This document shows, in pieces, positions 25,677 to 37,336 of a stretch of 64,000 nt of DNA. Origin of the DNA: Oscarella lobularis (lineage: Eukaryota > Porifera > Homoscleromorpha > Homosclerophorida > Oscarellidae). The stretch is taken from contig NC_089188.1 in assembly GCF_947507565.1 (NCBI RefSeq), positions 2,294,001-2,358,000 of the forward strand, read 5' to 3'. Both the position numbers and the translations under genes were made by a program. Within the stretch, counting starts at the first letter, position 1. Every line of letters begins with the position of its first letter. The notes under the pieces were generated by a model that was given only the letters and a program-made list of their open reading frames with translations, did no database searches and was not told the origin of the DNA.

Positions 25677-26073
25677 GAGGAGAACAAATTTCTCCCGGGA
25701 ATATACTCGTGTTTTTTGTGTTCGCTGCTTTGTCGTGTTTCTTTCAATGTTGCGTGCCGTTTATAGACAGGATCTCGTGTTTAGTTAATTAGCGGGTTCA
25801 TTAGTGTAGCGTACGCTAGACCCGCCTATATCAGGAAGTTCTGCGTCTTCTTGTGCCTGAGGCTCTCTCCCTCTTCCCACTCTCTTCGTCTTTACTGCCT
25901 CGCTCAAATAAAAACGCGTCGAGTTGTCAGACGAAGAAGAGAAGTCCAGCTATTAATTTCTCTTGGGAGGAAATTAATTCGTCGAACGAAGAGACGACGA
26001 TATTTCCTCTTGACTACGCGACCAAGTGACAAACACGTCCCGTACACACGCACGTCCACCCCTCCCTCCCCAT
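25677..26073. other. Intergenic, no gene seen
   Basis: Spacer before the RhoGEF gene. Several overlapping open frames of basic composition exist, but none shows a domain or splice support; probably 3' UTR plus promoter or 5' UTR. Confidence 0.45.
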
Positions 26074-29000
26074 ATGACGGACGTCCGAATCGTCGAAAGC
26101 GAATCGTCGAAACTCGGCGCCCAAAAATCGAACGCGAACAGCCGTTCGACACCCGATCTCGTCCGAAGCAGCGTCGTCGCTCCCACAGACGACGTCACGA
26201 CGCGCGGAAGCGAGCAGGAAGCGCCGCGGAGAATCGCAATGGAAGGCACGTAGCCGCGCGCGAAAGGGGGCGCGCGGGGTCGCCGTGGTAACTCCGACTG
26301 ATACATGTAGACTCATCGACGCTGACCGCTTCCCAGTCAGAAAAGCGGTTGCGCGCGCGCTTGGCCTATCTATCAGGTGCGTGTTGTCATTCCTCCAAAG
26401 GAATCATGAATGAATGAATGAATGAATGAATGAATATTTTTTTCTAAGGCGGTATGGACGAATGTCATCCGCTTGTCATGTTTCCCTGCGAAACGCTTCT
26501 CGCCGCTAGCGCGGCGACCGACGACGATCTCGGCTCCGTGCTCAAGTATTATCTTCAGATAACGTGGTACATAAAAAGTCATTGGTATTTGTGTTGCCAT
26601 AGCAACGGCGTGTTATTTTTTAGTTTTGATCCTCCCAGTCATCCGGGTTTTACGCTAGTTTTTAATGCTCTGCGGGTCACGTGGGCCGTCATTCGGACCC
26701 TTCTCGGTCGCTTGGAAGTATTTATTAATTTTATTTCGAGCACACAACGATTTATGATATTTTAATTAATTAATTAACTAGGGTCTCTTTGTGAGCTGGA
26801 TTCATCGAGTCCTCGTCGTCAAATCGACGTCGTTTCTCGATAAGATCAAATCGCTGGTTGGAAAACCGGAATTTAGTTTTGACGTATATACCAATAAACA
26901 ACGTCATGGTATTCTCCTTACCAAAGTGACATCTTCTAGGTGATTGATCTTCCTTCCCTGCGAGACCTATGTCGGCTAATATCTCCGGCTGAATTGACGC
27001 CGGAATTTGGCGGCACATTGCCATACGATCATCAAGAATGGGTGAAAAACAGACTGGTGGGTAAACAGGAATATCTTCAACGTTTTCCTAAATATTTACA
27101 TATATAGAATATTGAGAATTTTGTGAGCAGTTGTCGCGACGTCTCCGTTCTCCTCACAGTCATAACAGACGTCATTATCCCCGTGAAAAAAATCCACTCG
27201 ATCCAAGAGGCGCGCGACAGACGAAGCAAAGCGAGAGAGGACGCCGAGACGGCGAAATCGGTCGTCGCCAAGACGACTCGCCAAGGCAAAGTTCTCCTCC
27301 GATCGCTCGAGCACACGGAAGACGCGTCGCCGCCGCTCGCCACGTGGACGCCCGACTACGTGAACGGAACGTGGTGCGTTCAAGAAGAGAAGCGTGGTCT
27401 CGATGAGGAGACGACGCGAGTTGTTGATCGTCTCAACGATTACGTGCGACAACTCGACGATTGCGTGGCATTTTATACTTTTAAAGGGCAGGCTGGAAAG
27501 GTAGAAAGAACATAGTATTGATTATCCGAACCCCTCTGGTTCTTGGGGTGTTCGGATAATTAATCGGGATAATTAATTAAATAAATAAAGGATTTTTATT
27601 GATTTAATTTTCAAGATTAAAGATTTCACTAGTTAGGAGCAAAATAGTTGTCAATTTTTTTAATAATTCGCGTTAAAATGACGTCAGTTTTTGATGACGT
27701 GTAACACGTCATGTGACATTCCAATTGATTTAATTTTCTAGAAACTAATATTTCACTAGTTAGGAGCAAAATAGTTGTCAATTTTTTTAAATGACGTCAG
27801 TTTTTTATCAACACGTCACGTAACATTACAATTGATTTAATCCGGATAATCGTTGATGTACAGTACATCAACGATTATCCGGATTAGTACTGTATTTATA
27901 TATTTTTATTTATTTATTTATTTATTTTTAGGTGTTGGAGGAGTTGCATGCGAGGAAGGAGGTTGTGACGAAGTTGACTGTCGGCGATACGTTGGCTCAG
28001 TCGAGGAATAAGTTGGAAGGTCATTTTGGGTTTGAAAATGATTTGGAGGTGAATATCTCTCTACACTGAAAAATGCCTCTAGGGTTTCTTTTTTAGATTC
28101 TTGAGCAAAAGTGTCAGACCGCTCTTTCTGCGGCGAAGGAATTCGATTCTTCTCACTATGCAGCCAATGAAGTGTCGAATATGAGACAGTCCATTGAAAG
28201 CGCTCTGTCTCAATTGAAACAATACTCGGACGATCGTGGCACTCTCTTAGAAAAATCCGTCGAATTCTACACGATCCTCGAAAAAGTAGACAAATAGTAG
28301 CAGCAGCAAAAAAAATCATTTTATTATCAATCTTTTGGACTCAGGTAGAGGACTGGTGTAGCGAAGGAATGGACATTTTGGCGCGACTTCAAATGGACAG
28401 TGCTCTGACATTAGACGGAATTGCAATTGCCATCGAAGAACTCGACGCTTTTTTAACCGTAACTCGGCTAGAGAACCCTTAGAAGGCGAATATTTTAGCC
28501 GTGACCCCCGGTTCTCTTAGTCTCGCGTCGACGCGTCGAATTTGCAGAAACTCGGCGTGCAAATGTTGAATTTCGTCGCCCAACAGCGCGCGGAAAAGGC
28601 GTTGCAGCGTCGCGGCGAATTGCACGCGCTCATCGAGAATCGCAAGGGCGGTTTGAATCGAATCGCTCGCACTCTCGCCGCGCGAAAACCGACGGAATCG
28701 ATTCCAAAAAATTTGTCCAGCGAGACCATCTCACAGAATCAATCCGTACGATTAAAATTAATTAATTTCGCGTTATATTTTTTCTTAGGAGATTGGTGGT
28801 GGTGATGACGTCGATGACGAAACGTTTTACGGCGATCGCGACGATGACGACGACGGCGACGACGACGGCGACGGACTGATGACTCAAGTGATGCTTATCA
28901 AAGAGGAGGAGCCGACTTCTCTCATTGGTCCTGAGACGAATGAGAACGTTTTGAAGAGAAGAGAGTAAGAAGAGTTCGTATTTAGCCCAATAGGGGGCCC

Positions 29001-30704
29001 AAATCAATATACTAATTAAATTAAATATTTTTATTTTTATTGATTATTTACACATTGAGGTAAGTTTTCCATTCTTGAGGTTTGTCATGGCTGAGTTGCT
29101 TGAGACGGAAAGAACTTATATAGAAGATCTTCGTCAGATAATTGAAGTTTGCTTGCATATATTTCTTTTTTTTTTGGTGGACTCTTTTTTCTTCTAAGGG
29201 CTATTGGAAGGAGATGGATCCCCAGAGTCCTTTCCTACCTCCCGTGTTGAAGGGAAAGAGGCACATTGTATTTGGAAACTTGAAGCACATTTACGATTTT
29301 CACCAAAAGTAAGTGAAATAAATAAATATTTAATAAGCCTTACAGTCTATGCATTAATCAGCGTTTTTATACATTTGCTGGAGCAACGAGCTGATGAACC
29401 GCCACTAGTGGGCCAGTGCTTCCTTGAAAAAGCACGCAATCACCTTTTTTTCACGTGCAATAGTTATATATCAATTTCCCTCTAGGAAAAAGAGTTCCAG
29501 ATGTATGCTGAGTACTGTAAGAACAAGGTGAATGCTGATGAATTTTTCCAAGACTGCGATCAGGCTTTTTTCAGGGTAAATACTATTGTTTTTCGCGCGC
29601 AGAAAAGATTTTTCTCGTAGACGTGTCAGAAAAATATTGGACACACTTTGCCACTGTCGTCCTATTTGCTAAAACCCGTACAAAGAATCACGAAATATCA
29701 ACTCCTTTTAAAAGTAGATTCGTGCGCGTCAAATAAAAAAAAACAATGTACGGATGTTTGACTAACTAAGGATATGATGAATTGCTCCAAGAAAGACGAA
29801 GAGGCGTACGCGAATCTGCAGGAGGCGTTGAGCAAAATGCTACTCGTGCTAAAACACGTGAACGATTCGATGCACTCCATCGGAATCGAAGGCTATAGAG
29901 TGAGAATCTTGCGGCAAATCTTAAAGAACTACATATATAGGATTTTTTTTCTTTGCAGGGAAGTTTGATAGAACAGGGAAATCTTCTCTTGCAGGTAAAA
30001 CAAAGCGATTAGACGTGTCTGTCTTTTTAATTAATTTATAGGACTCGTTTCGCGTTTGGGAGAACGACGCCGTCTTCAAAAAAGAACGAGTTCGACACGT
30101 GTTTCTCTACGAGAAACTCATCATTTTTAGTAAGAAGAGAAAGAAGCAAAAAGCCAGTAATAAGACGGTGTACAGCTTCAAATCGAGTCTGAAGGTAGAT
30201 ACGTCATTGATTTATTGAAAAACATCAATATGGGTTTTCTAATTTGAGGTTAATGATATTGGCTTGACGGAAACGGTCGAGGACCAGCCGCGTCGATTTA
30301 TCGTTTCCGAATTCGGAAATCAGCGCAGTTTTACTCTCCACGTGTGTAGACACGTGCTCACTCTAACGTCTTTTTTTTGAAATGAATTTTTTCTAGGCGA
30401 GAAGCACGGTTGTCAAGCAATCTTGGGTCGAACAAATTCGACGTTTGCTGGAAGAACAACTAGCGGAAATCAAAGACCTAGTTGCAGAAAGAACGGGCTA
30501 CGTTGTCATAGGGGGCCCCAAACCCGGTCTCGCTATCCTACCTCAAGGCGAGAGGAATATATATGTATACCCAGGGGGCAAAGATATAGAAAAAATAATC
30601 GTCTCTAGATTTTTCCGAACGACGTGTCGCCCGATCTCGCTCGCCGAGCATACGACGCGGCCAACGACCGGAAATCTATCGCGAAACGTTCACCGATTCG
30701 GCGA

Positions 30705-30735
<31 letters not shown>

Positions 30736-31529
30736 TCGAGCTTCCATAGGCGAGCTGAGTCCGCTTAAACGCGGCACTGATTCAACTCGTTCCGCTTCGT
30801 TTCGCATGTCGCGTGGCAACCGCTATGACGGCGGCGGCGTTCAATCGCCGGTGGAAAAGAGACCGCCGCGATCAGCTAGCGTCGAAGAATTGTCAACTGG
30901 TTATTTGTTGAAGGTAAATGACGGCGATTCGGATCATTTTGACGTCGCCACCGCCGTCGTTGCCGCTGAGAAAACGCAGAGTCACGGCAATTCGACGAGC
31001 GATTTGATTTCGATCGAGAGCGGAGCGTTTGAATCCGACGAATGGGACGACGACGATGATGACGACGTCGTCGAAGATGCTGTTCTTGACGTCAATTTGG
31101 TACAGGATTAAATAAAAAATAAATAGATAGATAAATATAATTTCTTCAGGCGCCGGATCAACCTCGTCACTATGTGGCTATAGCTGATTTTAGCTATGAT
31201 AACCCGGCTTCAGACGAATCGGTCACCTATCTTTCGTTGAAAGTCGGTGATCGCGTCGAAGTGATTCAGCTTGGTCAAGGGGGTTGGTGGTTTGTTCGCT
31301 GGTATGGACAAGCTCGGCCGATGAATGACGAGAAGGAAAAAGAGGGATGGGTGCCTGCGAGTTATCTTGAAGTAATGAAAGGAGTCGAGGAACGAGACGG
31401 AAGAAGCAGCAGAGGTAGGAAATACTGTATTTTTGAGAAATAGAAAGATGGGGGTATTTTTTAGTCAGTGTGTATCGCGCGCAAGAAAACGCTCCATTTA
31501 CAGTGAAAGCGAAAGAAACGTCTGTTTGA
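26074..31529 (+). CDS. MCF2L: Dbl-family RhoGEF (MCF2/MCF2L type): Sec14, spectrin, DH, PH, SH3
   Basis: About 20 exons. The Sec14-like lobe begins AYLSGGMDECHPLVMFPCE (about 26360-26490). A spectrin-like helical region runs from 27120 to 28700 (SHYAANEVSNMRQSIESALS; YTILEKVDKVEDWCSEGMDI). The DH domain starts VMAELLETERTYIEDLRQII (about 29085) and has HTLPLSSYLLKPVQRITKYQ (about 29640) and LVLKHVNDSMHSIGIEGY. The PH domain follows (RHVFLYEKLIIFSKKRKKQK; VVKQSWVEQIRRLLEEQL). A disordered region has a poly-Ala run from GGC repeats (about 30703-30727) and an acidic DDDDDDD patch. The SH3 domain is near 31173-31370 (AIADFSYDNP..GWVPASYLEV). This order is that of MCF2L/DBS, which activates Rho and Cdc42 at membranes. 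The first exon (ATG 26074) is uncertain because its junction to the Sec14 exon is not phase-perfect. Stop TGA at 31527. Confidence 0.85.
26407..26435. repeat. GAAT tetranucleotide microsatellite in an intron
   Basis: About seven head-to-tail copies of TGAA/GAAT in the intron just before the second Sec14 exon of the RhoGEF gene. Confidence 0.95.
27521..27885. mobile_element. Foldback-bounded element with tandem duplication in a RhoGEF intron
   Basis: The intron here is several times longer than its neighbours. It opens with a hairpin (27521-27560, ATTATCCGAAC..GTTCGGATAAT) and closes with a near-perfect palindrome at 27839-27885 (22-bp arms, 3-bp loop, containing CCGGATAATCG). Both carry the ATTATCCG core. 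Between them an approximately 120-bp sequence is tandemly duplicated (about 27599-27725 and 27724-27835), each copy containing CACTAGTTAGGAGCAAAATA and a TGACGTCA site. No coding capacity. A small non-autonomous transposable element is the simplest reading. Confidence 0.6.
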
Positions 31530-31608
31530 GTAGAGACACTATATGGCTAATTATTAATAGGAATTTATTATGATTAGGGTGGGGGCTAGCGCGAGTGAGA
31601 AATTCCTC

Positions 31609-32829
31609 ATGACGTTCTCTCTATTCCTCCTTTTGTGCGCGACGGGCTCCGTTTCGGGCTCGTCTCTCGCCCCCGCCTACTCGTTGGACTCCTCGTGGCC
31701 AATCGACAAGTCGCTGTTCGTCCGAACGGCGCAGGATTTCGCGACAGCAGTGGACGATCGAACGCGACACGTATTCGTCGGCTTGCGCGGTCCAGGACTC
31801 GCTTCGACGGGCCCCGTTCTCGTCTTCGACGAGCACGGCGCCTTTCTGCGCTCGTGGGGTCGCGAAACAATCGGCATGATCCACGGAATGCGCATCGTAC
31901 GACTCGCAAACGGAACAGCGCGTCTCTGGATCGCCGACTTGGGAAATTCGAACGGCGGTCACACGCTCAAGCTCTTTTCCATCGACGGCGAACTCCTCGA
32001 AACGATAGGCACGCCAGGAAAGGCAGGAACGGGAACGAAACCCATTCAATTCGACCAGGTAACGGACACGCCCACCCCCGCCCCATAGAAACATGTATCT
32101 ATTTAGATCGCTGACGTGGCCGTAGACAAAGATGGAAATCTTTACATAGTCGACGGCGACGGCGGCTTGAATAATCGTCTAGTGAAACTCGACGTCGCGC
32201 GCACGCTCGTTTGGATGGTGGGCGGGGCCAAACGCGGAAACAGCACCGGTCAATTCTACATACCCCACAGCGTCGAAATCGATCCGAAAATCAACGTCGT
32301 CTGGGTAGCCGATCGCGGCAACAATCGCACGCAAGGATTCGATCTCGAAACGGGCGCGTTCGTCGTCGAGTGGACGTGCATGCGTCCGTTTTCGCCTTGT
32401 CACGTGAGACTCGATTCGACGGGGAATCATTATCTCGTTCTCGATCTTAACTACGCGGTTCTTCTCACGATGCCAGCGCCCGCGTCGCGCGAGCAGATTT
32501 CGACGTGTACGATAGCGAATCGGACGCCGCTCGGGCGAAACGATAGCAAACCGCACGCGTTTTCTATTGATCGTACATCCGGGGCGATTTACGTGGGAAA
32601 AGTTGGCGCGAACGTGACTGAAAAGTACGTGCCGTGGAACGTGGAGCCGGCGTTCGTTGGACCGCGCGGCGGCGACAACGGTCCGAGTCTTTTGCCGTGC
32701 ACGTCGTTGTCGTTTGTTATCGTTGTTATTCTCGTTGCTGTCGTTGTTAGGTGGCACGTGAATTCGAGGCGTAGAACGCGCGCTAGCAAGAAGCGATTCG
32801 ATCGTTTAATATCCATTCCCGAAGTGTAG
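31609..32829 (+). CDS. NHLRC3: NHL-repeat protein NHLRC3-like, membrane-anchored
   Basis: Two exons (31609-32058 and 32107-32829), phase 0 junction at DQ/IADVAV. The ATG at 31609 starts a signal peptide (MTFSLFLLLCATGSVSG); an in-frame ATG at 31570 lacks that advantage. NHL blades read VFDEHGAFLRSWGRETIGMI, LFSIDGELLETIGTPGKAGT, NLYIVDGDGGLNNRLVKLDV, YIPHSVEIDP, VWVADRGNNRTQGFDLETGA and AIYVGKVGANVTEKYVPWNV. The GDGGLNNRLVKL and PHSV..VWVADRGN strings are typical of animal NHLRC3, a secreted or lysosomal six-bladed propeller related to peptidyl-amidating lyase. Unlike the mammalian protein as I know it, this one ends with a hydrophobic helix (SFVIVVILVAVVVRWHV) and a basic tail (NSRRRTRASKKRF), so it should be a type I membrane protein. 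Convergent with the PMT gene downstream; 146 bp separate the stops. Confidence 0.85.
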
Positions 32830-32975
32830 CGGGATTCATTGTACGATAATAAGGGTTTAGTTCATTTTTGTCTATCGTCTGTATTGATTAGAACAGCAAA
32901 ATAAATGCACACCCAAAAGCGCGCGCTAAGCAGTAAAATGATATAACTCAACTATTTTGATATAACGCAAAAATG

Positions 32976-34972
32976 TCAATGATGTGATTCTTTGACGGCT
33001 GTAAAGAGACCCCACTTTTGATAGCCTTGCTGACACATCTTCAAACCGTCAATGACCGTAACGTCCTTAGAGAGACAAATGTACAATATTGCAGTGAATT
33101 TTTTCTATTACCTCTCCGTTTTTTTTCATTTCTTTTTCACTAGAAGCAATTTCTTCCTTCAACGACTCAATGAACAGAGCCGTGCGGTCATCAGCTGTGA
33201 CGTCATCAAAACCGGCATTCTCCAAAGCCTACAAAACCCCTTCATATACGGGCATTTGTCATCACCATGGTATCTTACTTTGCCGTAATGGACGGGTTCT
33301 AAGAGATGAAACCCTCTCTTTGCAACGTAGGCTTTGAAATCGCTTGGCCACGGTTGAGGTCCGCAGCAGTAGTCGCCAATTAGAAGACGCCCACCAGGTT
33401 TGAGCCATTTCTAATTAGGAAATAAGTATAATGATGATGACGTGAGTTATTGATTTGTTCACGTGGAATTTCTTGAAGAGGACGGCTTTGTTCTCAATAT
33501 GCACAATGGCTTCTCTGCTGTAGATGACGTCAAATGAAGAGTCTGGAAATTCCCTGGCCATTACGTCACATACTTCAAATTGAACCTAAATCTCTAGTAC
33601 AAGAAAGATACTTATATATAAAACTCTTACCTTTGTTTGCAAATGCTTGTGTCGTTTCAGGCCGTGTTCCATTGCAATTGACGTCATAGTGGAAGATTGA
33701 CTAACGCCCAAAACGGAGACGTCATATTTCTGAGATTCAGAGTAAACGTAACGGCACGTCTTTGATTTCAACTTACATCAGCCATGTGAAAATCCGCGCC
33801 TCCAATTCTGCAACCAATGTCCATGACTCTCTCTCCAGGTTTCAAATCTAGAGTTGCTACGAGTTGCTATAGAATATGAGTGGATTAGCCAATTGTACGT
33901 GGAGGCGTCCACGCGTGTCTCTACTTCAGTCACTTTGGCGCCACCAGGACTCACATATCCTTTTCCAAAAATTTTTTCATATTGAAGGATTGTGTTTACT
34001 GCGCTCTGGCGTTTGTACAAGTACTGCTGAGTGGTTAGCGCCTCGCTTGCTCCATTGGGTGGATAATCGGTTGTCACTTTCTCGCAGAGCCAACACACTT
34101 GATTTGGACTTGATTTGAATTTGATGTAGGCTTGGAGCGAGCGTGACCAAACCAGCTGAAGCGATGACCATTTGCCGACCGCTTCCTCCTTGACGACAGC
34201 AGAATCGATAAACGAGTGATACGACTAAGAGGGTAAGAAAAATCAATAATAAATTGAATTGAATCTATTTTTTTCTTACGAGCGGATGTCTGTATTTGCT
34301 CGGATCGTCTGATCCAAGTTTGGCGTCGCCTGACTGGAAGAAGCAGGACTCGCGGAAAAACAGGTGTCCACCTTCTGGAAGCCACCTTTAGTCAGTAAAG
34401 GCATTGTTTTTGTGTGTCAGCTATATAGTCCATTGAGTTGCTACATTACCGCACGGCTTTCCTCAACAGCGTCGATATTTCCTCGTCAGTAAGATACGTT
34501 AGCAACCAATTCGTAAAGACGAAATCGTAGCTGTTTTCGAGGTGTAGTTTCGTGACGTCACAGCAGAGGAAGTCGATGTTGGAGTAGCGCGCGTTCGTTT
34601 CTTTGTTCACTTCGAGGTATTTCGCCATGAACTCGACAGCCGTGACGTGTTTCGCTTTCGAAGCGAACTCACCAGTGAATCGCCTTAAATTAGTAATTAG
34701 CCGCGATATTCTATCGGGAAAGGGGGCCCTCGATGGGGGAAACGGCCGCTGGACGGGATGACGTCTGCCTGGTCCTCTCACCCTATTCCAGCTCCTAGTT
34801 CGAGAATGCGCTTTCCGTCGAAGTTGGGAAGGAAGGAAAGAAGTTCCGGTTTCTCCACGCTTTCGATTTCCTTCGCGTGCGAGTCGAGAAACATTTTCTC
34901 CATCGATGCTTGGGAAGAGTGCATTTCCCAGAACTTTATGGGAGTGGCCATGGCTACGCTCTCCTGGGACAC
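32976..34972 (-). CDS. PMT: Phosphoethanolamine N-methyltransferase, two-domain, copy 1
   Basis: About eight exons on the minus strand. Domain 1 begins near [14 protein letters not shown] with SAM motif [20 protein letters not shown]; then [20 protein letters not shown] and [10 protein letters not shown]; then [20 protein letters not shown]. Domain 2 includes [19 protein letters not shown], then [20 protein letters not shown], then [19 protein letters not shown] and [20 protein letters not shown], ending [14 protein letters not shown] before TGA (32976-32978). These bi-domain enzymes methylate phosphoethanolamine three times to phosphocholine, as in plants, nematodes and some invertebrates. 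In domain 2 the motif I glycine is replaced by Arg (GCRIGG instead of GCGIGG in copy 2), which may impair SAM binding there. The start could also be the in-frame ATG at 34951. A head-to-tail duplicate lies 217 bp upstream on the same strand. Confidence 0.9.
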
Positions 34973-35188
34973 CCTCTCGCGCGACTGTGTGACGACAAGA
35001 AATGTCTTCTTTTACATAGGAACTTTTTTTATATAGGGATGAACATGCGCACGTGACCAGCGAATAAAAAAATGAACGGCGTTTCGTTGAACACCCGTAT
35101 GTGGTACCGCCCTCACTTTTGGTATAACACCCGTACGTGGCCTTCCTGACATAGAAAACCTTTACATAAAGTAGAAAAAGACAAGCGT

Positions 35189-37269
35189 TCACTTGGTGGC
35201 CGTGAAAAGGCCCCATTTCTGATCGCCTTGTTGGCATCTTTCAATTTTAGCTTTCCAACCATCGGTAATTGCACTGTAGTCTTCCGGAGAGAAATCCTAA
35301 AGAACACATTGTTGATAATGCAACAATCAGTAGCAAAATGTACTGTACTTCCAAAAAGGCTTCCTTTTCTTTTTCAGTACGACTGACTTCTTCCCTGAGA
35401 CACTCAACAAACATATCAGTGCAATCATTCGCTTGAACATTGACAAAACCAGCTGTTTCTAAAACCTAAACACCGCAATCAGAGAATTCATGGTTACTAT
35501 GGTACCATACTTTCCCGTATTGAGCAGGCTCTAGGAGATTATACCCTCTCTGTGTTACGTAGGCTTTGAACACATCAGACCAAGGTTGTGGCCCGCAGCA
35601 ATAATCGCTGATGAGCAGTCGTCCGCCAACTTTGAGCCATTTCTAGAAGAGAAACGTGCGTAGAGTGAGCATCGGTCCTATTCTATCATCTCACGTAGAG
35701 TTTCTTGAATAGGACGTCTTTGTCTTTGATGTGAAGAATGGTGTCTCGACTATAGATGACATCAAATGAGCATTCGGGATATTCTCTCGCCGTGACGTCA
35801 CATATTTCAAATTGGACCTGGAAATTATTAGTCAGTCAAGTCAACTTTCTATCAGGTGACCACACCTTGTCTTGCAAGTGCTTGTGTCTATTGAGGCCTT
35901 GTTCCAAAGCAACCGAAATCATATTAGAAGACAAATCAATGCCCAAAACGAAGACTCCATATTTCTAAAAAGGTAAATACATATAATAAATATCGATTTG
36001 CTGTGTGCAAACGCAATAAATAGAGGACTTAATTGCGAAAGCAAAGCGGCAAATCCCTTAATCTACCTTCAAGTTTTTACACAATGCAAATGGGGTTACT
36101 GCACCATGCCTTTGAGTAAGAAGGCCTATATAAGTATATATCCCCCCTCCTTACATCGGCCATGTAATAATCTCCTCCTCCAATCCCGCAACCGACGTCA
36201 ATAACTCGTTGCCCGGGTTTCAAATCTAAAGTCGCTACAAATTTCTATAAAAAAAAAACGATGATTGGTTTTTATCTGTAGAAATTTCCTTCTTACTTCC
36301 GTAGTTTTGGGGCCCCCAGTGCTGATGTATCCGGCTCCAAAGATTCTTTCATATCGCAATATACCGTTAATGGTATATTGCTGCTTATCTAAGAATTGCT
36401 GAGTGCTCATTGCTTCACAGACTCCTTCACTCGTCACTTTCTTATAGAGCCAACACAATTGATTTGGATTAGATTTAAGACGAATGTATGACTGGAGACT
36501 GCGAGCCCAAATCAATTGAAACGAAGCTAATTTGTTATTGGCTTCTTTGAGGAAGATAGAGTCGATGAGTGAGCCGTAAGCCTAAAGGGAGAAGATGATA
36601 TTTTGGGATTTTCTTCTTCTTCTTCTTCTTCTCCTCACAAGTGGACTTCTATAGTGAGTTGGATTGAATTCTCGCTTCTTGTTGCCCGATTGGAAGAAGC
36701 AGGATTCGTGGAAGAATAAATATCCGCCTTCGGGAAGCCACCTTGATATAAATATTCTCATTGTTTGAACAATAGAAAAATAATTGAGTGTTTTCCCACC
36801 GAAGGATCTTTGTCAAGACAGAGGAGACTTCATCATCATTGAGATACATCAGGAGCCAATTTGAAAAAATGAAATCATAGCTACTGTCGTCCAGATCGAG
36901 TTGAGTGACGTCAGAGCAAAGATAATCAATATTGGCGAAACGTGCGTTCGCTTTTTTGTTTTCCTCGAGAAAATTTCTCATGAATTCCACCGTGGTCACG
37001 TGTTTCGCCTTCGAAGCGAAATCGCCGGTGAATCTCCTGAGTGGGGGCGAAATTTTTCACTGCGAATCGAAGCGAGTACGTTTGCCCTACCCTATTCCCG
37101 CTCCCAATTCGAGAACGCGTTTTTCGTTGTAATCGGGAAGAAAGGAGAGAATCTCCGGCTTCTCTTCGCGCGCGATTTCGTCCGCGTTCGAATCAAGAAA
37201 CATTTCTACTAGCGACGCTGTCGAAGAATGCTGTTTCCAAAACAATTCCATCTCTCGACGAGATTCCAT
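35189..37269 (-). CDS. PMT: Phosphoethanolamine N-methyltransferase, two-domain, copy 2
   Basis: Minus-strand paralogue of the neighbouring PMT with the same exon layout. Start [20 protein letters not shown], then [40 protein letters not shown] and [30 protein letters not shown]; and a canonical second SAM motif [20 protein letters not shown]. It ends [20 protein letters not shown] followed by TATK and TGA (35189-35191). Both catalytic cores look intact, so this copy probably supplies the full conversion of phosphoethanolamine to phosphocholine. A CTT microsatellite (about 36615-36633) lies in one intron. The start is only 67 bp from the divergent ANKRD49 start, so the two genes probably share a promoter. 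A start at the upstream in-frame ATG (37293) is possible. Confidence 0.92.
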
Positions 37270-37336
37270 GGTCGATTGTCGGTTGAGTATCACGAGACGC
37301 TAGCGTGCGCTACACGTGCTCGGTCCTTGTTTTCGT
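37270..37336. promoter_or_regulatory. Bidirectional promoter between PMT copy 2 and ANKRD49
   Basis: Only 67 bp separate the divergent start codons, including a CACGTG E-box-like site near 37313. With no room for separate promoters, shared control is inferred; no TATA box is evident. Confidence 0.5.

Noticed and set aside
25851-26291. Arg-rich 146-codon plus-strand ORF before the RhoGEF
   Set aside because: Basic, repetitive composition from UTR-like DNA, in a different frame from the ATG at 26074; no domain.
31607-32094. Long minus-strand and alternate-frame ORFs over NHLRC3
   Set aside because: Arg-rich composition typical of shadow frames opposite a GC-rich coding exon; the plus frame matches NHL repeats.
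34446-35237. 263-codon minus-strand ORF spanning the PMT copy 1 start
   Set aside because: Only its last part ([11 protein letters not shown] onward) is the real exon; the rest reads through an intron and exon 1 in the wrong frame and through intergenic DNA.
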